A stretch of DNA of 64,000 bases from positions 1 to 64,000 of the forward strand of contig JAFUXI010000056.1 of NCBI GenBank assembly GCA_017470995.1. The letters run 5' to 3'. Both the position numbers and the translations under genes were made by a program. This stretch comes from Spirochaetales bacterium (lineage in GTDB: Bacteria > Spirochaetota > Spirochaetia > Sphaerochaetales > Sphaerochaetaceae). Positions 51,957 to 60,544 of this stretch are shown here, in pieces. Under the pieces are notes generated by a model. It was not told the DNA's origin. It saw nothing but the letters and a program-made list of their open reading frames with translations, and searched no databases. Position 1 is the first letter of the stretch, and each line of letters starts with the position of its first letter.

Positions 51957-52030
51957 TGATCCTGGTGCGATTCGAACGCGCGACCCCATCCTTAGGAGGG
52001 ATGTGCTCTATCCATCTGAGCTACAGGACC
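51957..52030 (-). tRNA. tRNA-Arg (CCT)
   Basis: The minus strand folds as GGTCCTG-TA-GCTC and so on, with anticodon loop CTCCTAA (CCT). The acceptor pairs GGTCCTG with CAGGATC (one G-U). The T-stem GCGCG/CGCAC has a C50-A64 mismatch, otherwise normal. CCA is not encoded. This tRNA reads the AGG codon. Confidence 0.92.
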
Positions 52031-52039
52031 AGCTGAATT

Positions 52040-52068
52040 AGAATAGTGCAATACCATACTTTGGTCAA
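52040..52068 (-). promoter_or_regulatory. Promoter of tRNA-Arg
   Basis: Minus-strand TTGACC (52063-52068), 17-base spacer and TATTCT (52040-52045), nine bases before the tRNA. It overlaps the ribosome site of the divergent smr gene. Confidence 0.75.
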
Positions 52069-52076
52069 GGAGAAAC

Positions 52077-52484
52077 ATGTCCGGAAAGAGCTTTGCAGAC
52101 ATCTATAGCCAATGGGAGAAAACCCACGATGAAGGCCGTGAAATTGCAAAGCGCGCCCGGGTCTCCGATGCACCCAAGGATGATGGTCCGTCAATAAACC
52201 AGATAAGGCGGATGTCGGCTCAGGATGAACTTGATCTTCATGAGATGATACTGGAAGATGCCGCAGTTGCAACCCGGCAGTTTCTGGACAGAAGCTTTGC
52301 CCGCGGATTGAAGAAGGTGCATGTCATCACCGGCAAAGGCATCCATTCGAAAAACGGAGAGGCAGTACTGAGACCTTCGATAATCAGAATCTGCCGGAGT
52401 CATCCGAAAGTCAGAGAGGTTACCGTTCCCAAGGCATCCGAAGGTGGAAGCGGGGCACTGACAGTTATTTTCAAAAGCAGATGA
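52077..52484 (+). CDS. Smr-domain protein
   Basis: This 135-residue protein is a short basic N-terminal region plus an Smr domain: ELDLHEMILEDAAVATRQFLDRS, KVHVITGKGIHSKNGEAVLR and GSGALTVIF. L-D-L-H and the H-x-I-x-G-K-G motif are the family core. Stand-alone Smr proteins act on RNA or DNA, and some cleave mRNA at stalled ribosomes. AAGGAG precedes the ATG. It is followed 21 bases later by mnmA. Confidence 0.88.
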   Translation: MSGKSFADIYSQWEKTHDEGREIAKRARVSDAPKDDGPSINQIRRMSAQDELDLHEMILEDAAVATRQFLDRSFARGLKKVHVITGKGIHSKNGEAVLRPSIIRICRSHPKVREVTVPKASEGGSGALTVIFKSR

Positions 52485-52505
52485 CAGTGTCTGCGGAGGA
52501 TTTGA

Positions 52506-53579
52506 ATGAGTAAGGTTTTGGTAGGCATGAGTGGCGGAATCGATTCCTCAATTGCTGCATATCTCTTGAAAAAACAAGGTTATGAGGTCTCTGGGGTTAC
52601 CATGTCGCTTTGGAAAGACGGAAGAGTTTTCCATGGGGACACTACTAAGGATGCCTGTTTTTCCCCGAACAAGAAAGAAGAGATAGAAAAGGCCCGTTCG
52701 ATCTGCGACAGGCTTGGAATCGAGCATCATGTTCTGGATATTGCAGATCTTTATGAGTCCACGGTCCTGAAGAACTTCAAGGATGAATACCTGGGTGGCA
52801 GAACTCCGAATCCGTGCATCTGGTGCAACCAAAAGATCAAGTTCGGAGCAATGGTCGATTATGCAAAAGAGGCAGGAATACAGTTCGACTATTTCGCCAC
52901 GGGACACTATGCGCGCATCGAAAGGGAAAACGACCGCTACTGTCTGAAGAGGGGAATGGATCCGTTGAAGGACCAGAGCTACTTTCTGTACAGGCTTTCC
53001 CAGCGGCAGCTTGCAAGGACCCTCTTCCCATTGGGGTCGATGAGCAAGAAACAGGTCAGGGAAATAGACGTGGAGCTGGGTTTCCATCCTGAAGACCAGG
53101 GCGAAAGCCAGGACTTCTACAGCGGAAGCTATGCTGATCTCCTTGAGGTCGAACCGACACCCGGTGACATCGTAGATATGCAGGGAAAGGTACTGGGCCG
53201 TCACAACGGAATCTGGAACTATACCATCGGACAGAGAAAAGGCCTCGGAGTTTCCGCTCCGAAGCCTCTTTATGTCATTTCTCTTGATGTTCCCGGAAAC
53301 AGAGTAGTGGTCGGTTATGAAGAAAACACCATCAACACCGTTGTCAGGGCAGCTAATCTCAATTGGGTTTCAATCGAGGATCTTCCATCAACCATCCATG
53401 CAAGCGCCAAGATCCGTTCTACCGGCATTCCAGTTGCCTGTCAGGTCTCCATCGATTCACAGGACAGGTTGTGCGCCGTCTTCGACGTTCCCGTCAAGGC
53501 TGCCACACCGGGCCAGAGCCTTGTCGTCTATGACAATGACAAGGTCCTGGTCGGCGGTATCATCGAATCGGTCGATTAG
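52506..53579 (+). CDS. mnmA: tRNA-specific 2-thiouridylase MnmA
   Basis: This 357-residue enzyme has the PP-loop SGGIDSSIAAYLL, the catalytic cysteine in GGRTPNPCIWCNQKIKFG, FATGHYARI, DQSYFLYRLSQ, and the second cysteine in STGIPVACQV. It adds sulfur to U34 of tRNAs for Lys, Glu and Gln. GGAGG precedes the ATG. It overlaps the convergent M29 peptidase gene by four bases. Confidence 0.95.
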   Translation: MSKVLVGMSGGIDSSIAAYLLKKQGYEVSGVTMSLWKDGRVFHGDTTKDACFSPNKKEEIEKARSICDRLGIEHHVLDIADLYESTVLKNFKDEYLGGRTPNPCIWCNQKIKFGAMVDYAKEAGIQFDYFATGHYARIERENDRYCLKRGMDPLKDQSYFLYRLSQRQLARTLFPLGSMSKKQVREIDVELGFHPEDQGESQDFYSGSYADLLEVEPTPGDIVDMQGKVLGRHNGIWNYTIGQRKGLGVSAPKPLYVISLDVPGNRVVVGYEENTINTVVRAANLNWVSIEDLPSTIHASAKIRSTGIPVACQVSIDSQDRLCAVFDVPVKAATPGQSLVVYDNDKVLVGGIIESVD

Positions 53580-54799
53580 AAAGCCCAGTTTCCGTTGCGG
53601 AAGACAGGCACTGTCTTTCCGTCTCTTGTTTTTGCAGTGATGTTCATGTCGCTGCAGCCGATCATGAAGTCCACGTGGATCATCGACTTGTTGACTCCGA
53701 GTTCTCTGCACTGCTCGAGCGTCATGTTCTCGAAACCCTTGACGCAGTCCGGGAATCCGAGACCGAGTGCCAGATGACAGGCGGCATTCTCATCGAAGAG
53801 AGTGTTGTAGAACAGAAGCCCGCTGTTGGAGATGGGGGAGTCTACCGGAACCAGTGCGCATTCGCCGAGATAATGTGAGCCTTCATCCATCTCGATCATC
53901 TTCGTGAGCATCTCCTTGTTCTTCTCTGCATCCCACTCGACAGCCCTGCCGTCCTTGAAGCGGATCCAGAAGTTCTCGATCAGCTGGCCCATGAAGCTGA
54001 GCGGCTTCGTGGCATAGACGATTCCTTCGGCTCTGCCGCGCTTGGGGGAGGTAAAGCATTCCTCCGACGGGATGTTGGGATTGAAATAGATGTTCTGCAA
54101 CGATCGCTCTCCGCCTCCGCAGAACTGAGACAGCTCCATGAGGCCGACAGTGAAGTTTGTTCCGTTTGATGCCTCATAGTGCAGCTCGTCGATTCCGAGG
54201 CTGTTCAGATAGTTGCAGCGGTTGAGAAGGTCCTTGTTGTGCTCTTCCCATGCCTTGATGGGGTCATCATTGACACGGCTGGTTGCGAGAATGGCTTCCC
54301 AAAGCTTCTCTACTGCCTGATGCTTTGAAAGGTTCGGGAACAGTTTCTTTGCCCAAGCCTCGCCGGGAACGGCGGCAATACACCACTGGTACTTGTTCTC
54401 CAGCTGGTCCCTATAGGTTCTGATAATCGGATATAGCTTCTGTGAAGCCTGCTGGAGCTTGTTCTGGTCAGCTCCCTTCATTCCGTCCGGATCCTCGGAT
54501 TCGATGTATATCCTGCAGGGGATGGTATCGACGCGATGCTGCCAGCGCTCCTTCTCCCACTTTTCCATGGTGGACATGGTCTCGAGAGACCTGTATTTTG
54601 CATGGATCTTGGATGTCTTCTGGTCCGTCCAGTCAACGATGACCTTCTTTGCGCCGAGCTTGTAGCACTCCTCGACAACCATCCTGACGAACTCAGGCTG
54701 ATCGAATGCAGCCGTGATCTCGACTTCCTGCCCTTTCTGCACATTGATGCCGCATTTGGCGATCAGCTGTGCATACTTTCTCAAAACTGTCTTTTTCAT
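53576..54799 (-). CDS. M29 family aminopeptidase
   Basis: This 407-residue peptidase begins LRKYAQLIAKCGINVQKGQEVEI, as the AmpS/PepS family does. Metal-binding segments are PSEECFTSPKRGRAEG, DEGSHYLGECALVP, YNTLFDENAACHLALG and KSMIHVDFMIG. It removes N-terminal residues from cytoplasmic peptides. Its ATG overlaps the trmJ stop (ATGA), so the two genes share the trmJ promoter. Confidence 0.92.
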   Translation of the reverse strand: MKKTVLRKYAQLIAKCGINVQKGQEVEITAAFDQPEFVRMVVEECYKLGAKKVIVDWTDQKTSKIHAKYRSLETMSTMEKWEKERWQHRVDTIPCRIYIESEDPDGMKGADQNKLQQASQKLYPIIRTYRDQLENKYQWCIAAVPGEAWAKKLFPNLSKHQAVEKLWEAILATSRVNDDPIKAWEEHNKDLLNRCNYLNSLGIDELHYEASNGTNFTVGLMELSQFCGGGERSLQNIYFNPNIPSEECFTSPKRGRAEGIVYATKPLSFMGQLIENFWIRFKDGRAVEWDAEKNKEMLTKMIEMDEGSHYLGECALVPVDSPISNSGLLFYNTLFDENAACHLALGLGFPDCVKGFENMTLEQCRELGVNKSMIHVDFMIGCSDMNITAKTRDGKTVPVFRNGNWAF

Positions 54800-55548
54800 A
54801 TTTGTGTTTCTCCTTGTTCCCTGGTCTTATGTTTTGCTATCTTCTGAGATTTGGTGAAGATTTTCTCCATCTTCTGGACTTCACCCTCGGTCATTCCCGC
54901 ACGTTCCATGATTGATGTCAAGAATTCCCTGGTTCTGGATATCTCCTCATCATTTTTGAAGTATCCCATGGCTTTTAGGCTATCAATGCATGTATCTGAT
55001 GCAGCGTCTATTCTTGATGAAGGAACTACGTTGGACTGCCCTCTGTAGGGCCTCAGGCGCTGAAACAGGCTGTAGCAGATGATCTGCACCGCCTGGGAAA
55101 GATTCAGGGATGGGAACTTGTCGCTGGTAGGGATGGTTACCACGGTGGAGCAGGCTTTGACCTGCTCGTCGGAAAGCCCGTTGGATTCACATCCGAATAC
55201 TACTGAGACCTTTCCCGCTCCCAGGCCGTTGATATGCTCTGCAAGTTCCTCGGGGTTCACCCTGCTGGTCTTGCGTCCCTTGCCTGATCTCCTGGTTGCT
55301 GCAACAGACAGGATACTGTCGCAGAGAGCTTCCTTGAGATCTGTAAACTCCCTTCGGTTTTCATAAAGGTCATAGGCATGAAGGGCGAGGGTGCGTATTC
55401 TCTCCTCGTCATAGATTCTGTCCGTCACCAGAGTCAGATGAGTCAGTCCCATGGTCTTCATTGCGCGGCAGACACTGCCTATGTTGGCTCCGTCCTGAGT
55501 GTCGCAGAGGACTATCTCTATGCGGTCCAGATTGCCATTGTTGTCCAT
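54796..55548 (-). CDS. trmJ: tRNA/rRNA 2'-O-methyltransferase, TrmJ type
   Basis: This 250-residue SPOUT enzyme has NIGSVCRAMKTMGL, VVFGCESNGLSDEQ and IPTSDKFPSLNLSQAVQIICY, the three SpoU motifs, plus a C-terminal helical extension (DEEISRTREFLTSIMERAGM) typical of TrmJ, which 2'-O-methylates position 32 of tRNAs. The exact target is inferred. I start at the ATG at 55548; a GTG at 55554 is closer to the -10 box than transcription could include. There is no ribosome site. Confidence 0.85.
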   Translation of the reverse strand: MDNNGNLDRIEIVLCDTQDGANIGSVCRAMKTMGLTHLTLVTDRIYDEERIRTLALHAYDLYENRREFTDLKEALCDSILSVAATRRSGKGRKTSRVNPEELAEHINGLGAGKVSVVFGCESNGLSDEQVKACSTVVTIPTSDKFPSLNLSQAVQIICYSLFQRLRPYRGQSNVVPSSRIDAASDTCIDSLKAMGYFKNDEEISRTREFLTSIMERAGMTEGEVQKMEKIFTKSQKIAKHKTREQGETQI

Positions 55549-55554
55549 GCGCAC

Positions 55555-55583
55555 ATTTTATGTCATATTGCGAGTTTTTCCAA
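55555..55583 (-). promoter_or_regulatory. Promoter of trmJ, predicted leaderless
   Basis: Minus-strand TTGGAA (55578-55583), 17-base spacer and TAAAAT (55555-55560) end six bases before the trmJ ATG, so the start point falls on the ATG itself. It overlaps the divergent promoter at 55568-55596. Confidence 0.8.
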
Positions 55584-55596
55584 GGTGGGTTAACAT
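55568..55596 (+). promoter_or_regulatory. Promoter of AI-2E-family gene, predicted leaderless
   Basis: TTGCGA (55568-55573), 17-base spacer and TAACAT (55591-55596) end seven bases before the ATG at 55604. Confidence 0.65.
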
Positions 55597-55603
55597 TGAA
55601 TGT

Positions 55604-56782
55604 ATGAACGAGAAAACCGAGAAGAATATTTCCACGTTGAAGACCGTGATGACCATACTGCTCATCATCACAGTCCTTGCCATAAGCAAGATTTCCGGAG
55701 CAGTAAGCATAAGGATTCTGCTTTCATTTTTCATTTTCCTCCTTGTGCTGCCGCTGGTATCGGCCCTGGAGAAGGCCAAGTTCCCCAATTGGCTGTCTAC
55801 GGTAATTGCGGTTCTGGTCATAGTCGCCGTTGTTCTGTTCTTCGTGTGGTTCGTGTTCTTCAGCGTCGATATGCTGATCCAGAAAGTCCCGGATTATGCT
55901 GCCAGGATAAATGACCTTGACGGGCTTCTGAAGGGAATGGCAAGCAAATGGATCGATATCCCGGAAGATGTGTCATTCTTCTCCGCTCTTAAGATCGACT
56001 GGGTCGGAAGCATAATAATGCCTACCCTCAGATCCGTTTCCAGTTCTGCAATCAGCATTCTCAGCAGTGTTCTCCTTATCATCCTCATGACTGTGTTCCT
56101 TCTCGGTGAACGGCATGTGATCATCCCAAAGCTCCTGAATTTCATCAAGGAAGGGGAAGGGGACAAGCTTACGGTGATCTGGGAAAGGATCATCAGGCAG
56201 ATAAGCAAGTACATTACGATCAAGGTCTTCATAAGTATTCTGACCGGTGCCCTGTTCTATGTCATCTGTCTTATTGTCGGGCTGGATTTCGCTCTCCTCT
56301 GGGGAGTTCTGGCTGTGGTGCTCAACTTCATTCCCACCATCGGAAGCATCATCATAACCGTTCTGGTCACGCTGATGGCCATAATCCAGTTTGCACCGTC
56401 GATCGGACCGATCCTCTTTGTCGGCATAGGTGCCATCCTTGTCCAGAACATAGTCGGAAACTTCCTGGATCCGAGACTCTCCGGCAACTCGCTCAACCTC
56501 AGCCCGTTCATCATCCTCGTGTCTCTCAGCGCATTCGGTTTCGTATGGGGTATTGTCGGTATGTTCCTGGCCGTGCCGCTTCTGAGCATCCTGCAGATCA
56601 TCTGTGCAAACGTGGAGTCCACCAGGCCGATTGCCATGCTCATCAGTTCGGGTCGATCATATAGGAAACAGACCAAGGAACGAACGGATCGCAGGCGGAC
56701 AACCAGGCGAAACGGCAAAAATCCGAAGGGGTCTGAATACGGTCAATTCTCAGACGACATAATGTTCCCCGACGGAAAATGA
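55604..56782 (+). CDS. AI-2E-family membrane permease
   Basis: From the ATG at 55604 this encodes 392 residues with about eight helices and the family blocks GALFYVICLIVGLDFALLWGVLAVVLNFIPTIGS, QNIVGNFLDPRLSGNSLNLSPFIIL and GIVGMFLAVPLLSILQI. Members export or import small molecules or act as Na+/H+ antiporters; the substrate is not clear. The C-terminal ~50 residues form a very basic tail (RSYRKQTKERTDRRRTTRR). An overlapping out-of-frame ATG sits at 55600. Confidence 0.88.
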   Translation: MNEKTEKNISTLKTVMTILLIITVLAISKISGAVSIRILLSFFIFLLVLPLVSALEKAKFPNWLSTVIAVLVIVAVVLFFVWFVFFSVDMLIQKVPDYAARINDLDGLLKGMASKWIDIPEDVSFFSALKIDWVGSIIMPTLRSVSSSAISILSSVLLIILMTVFLLGERHVIIPKLLNFIKEGEGDKLTVIWERIIRQISKYITIKVFISILTGALFYVICLIVGLDFALLWGVLAVVLNFIPTIGSIIITVLVTLMAIIQFAPSIGPILFVGIGAILVQNIVGNFLDPRLSGNSLNLSPFIILVSLSAFGFVWGIVGMFLAVPLLSILQIICANVESTRPIAMLISSGRSYRKQTKERTDRRRTTRRNGKNPKGSEYGQFSDDIMFPDGK

Positions 56783-56890
56783 ACTAAACACAAAACAAAA
56801 CTCTTTTTTATCTTGACGGTTTCCCCTTTCATGTGCATATTACTTATGCTATTTGACTAGCATTGCGACTAATGTCGACTGGAGTTTGAC

Positions 56891-57247
56891 ATGGATTATG
56901 AGATGACAGCCTTTGAGAAGGAAATGGAGCAGAATCTCCTTGAATTGCGCAGCAACCTGCTTGCCAAGATTTCAAAGTCAGACAGTGACTTTCAGAACCT
57001 CGTAGGCTCATCCGGAACGGGTGACAGTGTGGACATCGCCAGCGATGACCTTGCTTCCAAGAAAATGGAAGCCATCGGAAAGATCGATGCGGGCAAGCTC
57101 AACGCCATTAATCAGGCTCTTGTGAGAATCAGGAACGGGAAGTACGGTGTCTGCGCCATGTGCGGGAAGAAGATTCCAGAGGACAGGCTCAGGGCAATTC
57201 CCTATGCACTTCTCTGCATGCCCTGCAAGCGCAGTTCCGAACGCTGA
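56891..57247 (+). CDS. DksA/TraR-family zinc-finger protein
   Basis: This 118-residue protein has an N-terminal coiled coil with the acidic tip DSVDIASDD and a C-terminal zinc finger CAMCG then CMPCK (C-x2-C-x17-C-x2-C). DksA-like proteins enter the RNA polymerase secondary channel and modulate the stringent response. GGAG precedes the ATG. A TTGACG box ~75 bases upstream may belong to its promoter. The stop lies at the start of structured element B. Confidence 0.9.
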   Translation: MDYEMTAFEKEMEQNLLELRSNLLAKISKSDSDFQNLVGSSGTGDSVDIASDDLASKKMEAIGKIDAGKLNAINQALVRIRNGKYGVCAMCGKKIPEDRLRAIPYALLCMPCKRSSER

Positions 57248-57351
57248 GCAAATGAATACTCATCCGTGATTTCAGTGCCTCTTTCAAAAGCCTACCGATA
57301 AGGTATGTCTTTTTCTCTCGGCACTGTCTCCCGTCGATTATTCATTTGCTG
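57244..57351. other. Structured intergenic element B at a convergent junction
   Basis: AGCAAATGAATA (57247-57258) pairs perfectly with TATTCATTTGCT (57339-57350). Inside, CAGTGCC (57273-57279) pairs with GGCACTG (57320-57326) and TACC-N5-GGTA forms the central hairpin within GCCTACC and GGTATGTC. The core aligns gaplessly with the element at 41251-41352. Like it, the element begins at the stop codon of a plus-strand gene and faces a convergent minus-strand gene. Confidence 0.65.
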
Positions 57352-57367
57352 TTGTTTCTTGTATTGG

Positions 57368-58012
57368 TTAAAAACCGAAATATCTTTTTTCGTCAGCTAT
57401 AACCGTCGGTTCGTCGTGACCGGGATAGACGGTTGTGTCTTCGGGAAGCGACAGCAGTCGTCTTAGTGATTTCATGATCTGTTCTTCCGAGCCTCCCAGA
57501 TCGGTTCTTCCGTAGGAATGCCTGAATAGGGTATCCCCCGAGAACAGGACCTTGTCCTCCGGACTGTAGAGACAGATGGAGCCATCGGTATGCCCCGGTG
57601 TATGGAGAACCCTGAACGGGCCGATGTTGTCATTGTCTTTGAGAAGCAAATCGGGAGCGGGAACCTTGAATCCGCTCTTTGCCAGATTCAGTGCAGAGCA
57701 ATAGTATCCCATGGCATGTCTTGTCACTTTCTCGATGCTCTGCGGATCAAAGTCTTCGGCTGAGCCTGCGGCGATTATAGCCGAGGGGTAGCGTTCATGA
57801 AGGAACGACAATGCTCCCACATGGTCAAAATGGGAGTGGGTGAGGATGATGTGTGTGGGTTTCCACTGCAGGTGGGCTTCGATGAGATCTGCATCGTCAC
57901 CCGGATCTATGACGGCAAGAAATGATTTGTCAGGGTCCTGATTGACCCTGACAAGATAGCAGTTAGTCTGGATTATACCGACTCTGATGCACTCTATCTC
58001 AATTCTGCTCAT
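57368..58012 (-). CDS. Metallo-beta-lactamase fold hydrolase (glyoxalase II-like)
   Basis: This 214-residue protein has IQTNCYLV, DPGDDAD, the metal motif THSHFDHVG, LHTPGHTDGSICLY, SGDTLFRHSYGRTDL and PGHDEPT. The layout is that of small glyoxalase II-like thioester hydrolases of the cytoplasm. The physiological substrate is not given by sequence. Its start overlaps the upstream gene's 3' end by 14 bases, so the two are translated from one message. Confidence 0.9.
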   Translation of the reverse strand: MSRIEIECIRVGIIQTNCYLVRVNQDPDKSFLAVIDPGDDADLIEAHLQWKPTHIILTHSHFDHVGALSFLHERYPSAIIAAGSAEDFDPQSIEKVTRHAMGYYCSALNLAKSGFKVPAPDLLLKDNDNIGPFRVLHTPGHTDGSICLYSPEDKVLFSGDTLFRHSYGRTDLGGSEEQIMKSLRRLLSLPEDTTVYPGHDEPTVIADEKRYFGF

Positions 58013-58502
58013 CCTTCTCCTTGCTGTAGTTCATCTTGACTTTTCTGCCCTTGAAGGTCTGGCCGTTTACTGCTTCAATAATACCCTCAGTCTTGTCATT
58101 ACTTATGTAAACGAAAGAGTAGTTCTGCTTATAGGCTACCGAAAGGATGTCTTCAGAATTGAGCCCGGTCTTTTCGCAGATGAAGTCCACAAGTTCTTTC
58201 GGGTTGGCTTTGCTTGCTTTTCCGATGTTGATGTAGAAGGATGTTGCGTTCTCGACTGCGGGTTTCTGCTGAGGCTTTCTCTCCTGCCTCTCCTGTCTCT
58301 GAGGTCTCTGTGTGTTGCTGCCTCTGGTGATGTAGAGATAAGCCAGAAGATAGCCGCGCATGGTGAAGCTCATGTTCTTCTTCATCAGCTTCTTCATGTC
58401 TTCCAGTTCCTGCGGGTTGTTATAGAGCTTCATCTGCTCGACAAGCTCTCTGATCTTCTGTCCGTCGTCTTCCTTGACGTTATCTTTAATGGATTCTGCC
58501 AT
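57999..58502 (-). CDS. Stand-alone DbpA-type RNA-binding protein
   Basis: This 167-residue protein has a charged helical N-terminus (~1-60), a Gln/Arg-rich linker (~62-80) and a C-terminal domain reading FYINIGKASKANPKELVDFICEKTG, SFVYISND and GQTFKGRKVKMNYS. This is the RRM-like domain that normally sits at the C-terminus of DbpA/CsdA DEAD-box helicases and grips structured rRNA. No helicase core is present and the frame is intact with its own start, so it is a free RNA-binding module, possibly a ribosome-assembly cofactor. Confidence 0.8.
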   Translation of the reverse strand: MAESIKDNVKEDDGQKIRELVEQMKLYNNPQELEDMKKLMKKNMSFTMRGYLLAYLYITRGSNTQRPQRQERQERKPQQKPAVENATSFYINIGKASKANPKELVDFICEKTGLNSEDILSVAYKQNYSFVYISNDKTEGIIEAVNGQTFKGRKVKMNYSKEKDEQN

Positions 58503-58604
58503 ATTTTACTCCTGATAAAGGATTGTGTTTGTTGTCTCGGCACGTAGTATACAACATTTTGGAATTAATTAGCAGACGTTTTTAAAGACTTATTTACAAC
58601 TATG

Positions 58605-58613
58605 TGTTATATT
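58605..58613 (+). promoter_or_regulatory. Extended -10 promoter of coiled-coil gene, predicted leaderless
   Basis: TGTTATATT ends six bases before the ATG at 58620. No ribosome site and no clear -35 box are seen. Confidence 0.6.
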
Positions 58614-58619
58614 CTTGAT

Positions 58620-59738
58620 ATGCCGAACATCACTGCAGATATCGAAAGCCTCAAGAGGGATATTGAAAGAGCCCATATGGAGCTCCTGCAGATGTATCAG
58701 GAGCTGGGAGAGGTTTCGTTTGCCTGGCATGATGCAATAGGGTATGAACCAAGCCGTGAGCCATACGGTAAACTTCTCGAACTTGTCCAGGAAAAGGATG
58801 ATGTGGACAGGCGCATAGAAGCCCTCAAGACTGCTGTCAGCGAGATGTCCGCCGGCGGCAGGGGAATTGAACAGACCAGACTCTCGATGAAGGATCTGGA
58901 CAACAGGTTTTCCATTCTCATTTCATCGCTGGGAGCCGTTGCAATAGAGATCGACTCTGCCGGAAAGCTTCCCCAGCGCCTCAGAAAATGCCTTGAGCCC
59001 ATGAGGGATTACGAGCACAAGCTGGATGAGCTCGGAGCCAAGCTTGACAAATACCGCGCAACCGGACCGGCATTCATGGTATCGGTCTATGAGAAGAAGA
59101 TGGAGAAGGTGCGGCTCGGTCTGGATGCAGTCTTTGCCGAGACCGGACGCCGGATCTACAATTCAGGGGATTTCAGGGAAGTTCCGGGTCAGAGGGCCAA
59201 GGGAATTCTGGATGAGATGGACCAGATCAAGTTCGCCAAGAAAAACTACAAGAATGATATCCTCGACCACAGGAGCATGATAGACGAGGCTCAGGGGTCG
59301 CTCCGGAGCATGGGTGCCTTCGGGGAGGAGAACCGCAAGCTCAGGGAGCTCCAGGCTACCCAGAATCAGATTGCGGACAGGCTCTCGGATATCTATTCCA
59401 CATACGGGCAGATTCTGGCGGAGGGAATTCCCTACTGGATGGACAATCAGGCACCGGATGAACTGAAGAAATGCTGTACACAGGTCATCCGGCAGACCGG
59501 GAAGATCGCCAGGCTGAACCTCAATCTGGACCACCTGATGATGGAACATGATATCGAGATCCACAACATGCAGCTGTCACAGCTGTCGGAGCAGATGAAC
59601 CATCTCAACAGCCAGATACTGGCCATAGAGAATCAGAAGGCTGAGCTTCAGCAGAAGGTCGATGCCGAGTTGAAATCAGTCTCTGATCTAAGAATGAAAC
59701 AGAATGAAATAACGAAAAAAATAGCCCAAATGGAGTAG
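58620..59738 (+). CDS. Long coiled-coil protein
   Basis: This ~372-residue protein is almost wholly helical with heptad repeats: ITADIESLKRDIERAHMELLQMYQELGEV at the start and LSEQMNHLNSQILAIENQKAELQQKVDAEL near the end. There is no signal peptide or membrane segment. I recognise no family; similar helical proteins sit beside mechanosensitive channel genes in some spirochaetes. An earlier ATG at 58602 is upstream of the likely start point of transcription. It leads a four-gene run with mscS two bases downstream. Confidence 0.65.
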   Translation: MPNITADIESLKRDIERAHMELLQMYQELGEVSFAWHDAIGYEPSREPYGKLLELVQEKDDVDRRIEALKTAVSEMSAGGRGIEQTRLSMKDLDNRFSILISSLGAVAIEIDSAGKLPQRLRKCLEPMRDYEHKLDELGAKLDKYRATGPAFMVSVYEKKMEKVRLGLDAVFAETGRRIYNSGDFREVPGQRAKGILDEMDQIKFAKKNYKNDILDHRSMIDEAQGSLRSMGAFGEENRKLRELQATQNQIADRLSDIYSTYGQILAEGIPYWMDNQAPDELKKCCTQVIRQTGKIARLNLNLDHLMMEHDIEIHNMQLSQLSEQMNHLNSQILAIENQKAELQQKVDAELKSVSDLRMKQNEITKKIAQME

Positions 59739-59740
59739 GT

Positions 59741-60544
59741 ATGGAGAAATTCACTAACTTTCTAGTGCAAACAGGGTTTAATTGGATTGCAGTACTGGCA
59801 ATGGCTGTCTTCGGATATCTGATTGTCGGCAATCTGATGAGACAGTTGAAAGTCGCACTTCTGGCTAGCAATATGGACAACTCTCTCGTGAACTTCGTGC
59901 TCACGATCGTGAGGTTTGTGCTGCTTCTTGCTCTGCTGCTTCTGTGTCTTGCAAATCTTGGGATTCCCCTTACGGGTATTGTGAGTGCAATCTCTGCGGC
60001 AACCCTGGCAATAGGGCTGGCGCTTAAGGACATCCTCAGCAGTGTTGCCAATGGAATAGTGCTTGTCATCAATTGTCCGTTCAAGGAAGGCGACTACGTC
60101 GAAATCGGTTCGGTTGCAGGTTCCATCAAGGAAGTAAAGCTCATGCATACCGTTCTGACCACACCGGACAACAAGCAGGTGATGCTTCCCAATTCACAGG
60201 TCTTCGCTACTCCGATTACCAACTATTCCGTCAATGACAACAGGCGAATGGACATCTCTGTGGCAATCGATTACAGCGAGAACCCCGAGAAGGTCAAGAA
60301 GATGCTTCTGGATGTTGCAACAAAGCATCCGCTTGTCCTTGATGAGCCGGCTCCTGCCTGCCATTTCAATTACAGCAATGATTCTGCAATCACCCTGAAT
60401 GTCAGGGTCTGGTGCAAGAGAACCGATTACTGGACGGTCAACTGGGACCTGAACGAGCAGCTTACCAAGAAGCTGATAGACAAGGGCATCCAGATACCGT
60501 TCCCGCAGGTGACGGTAAGCTATCGCAAGGAGGCCGGAAAATGA
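59741..60544 (+). CDS. mscS: Small-conductance mechanosensitive channel MscS
   Basis: This 267-residue protein has three N-terminal helices. The third has the Gly/Ala pore pattern (GIVSAISAATLAIGLALKDILSSVANG), followed by the beta domain with FKEGDYVEIGSVAGSIKEV and PNSQVFATPITNYS. It opens under membrane tension to release solutes in osmotic downshift. It overlaps the next gene by four bases (ATGA). Confidence 0.95.
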   Translation: MEKFTNFLVQTGFNWIAVLAMAVFGYLIVGNLMRQLKVALLASNMDNSLVNFVLTIVRFVLLLALLLLCLANLGIPLTGIVSAISAATLAIGLALKDILSSVANGIVLVINCPFKEGDYVEIGSVAGSIKEVKLMHTVLTTPDNKQVMLPNSQVFATPITNYSVNDNRRMDISVAIDYSENPEKVKKMLLDVATKHPLVLDEPAPACHFNYSNDSAITLNVRVWCKRTDYWTVNWDLNEQLTKKLIDKGIQIPFPQVTVSYRKEAGK

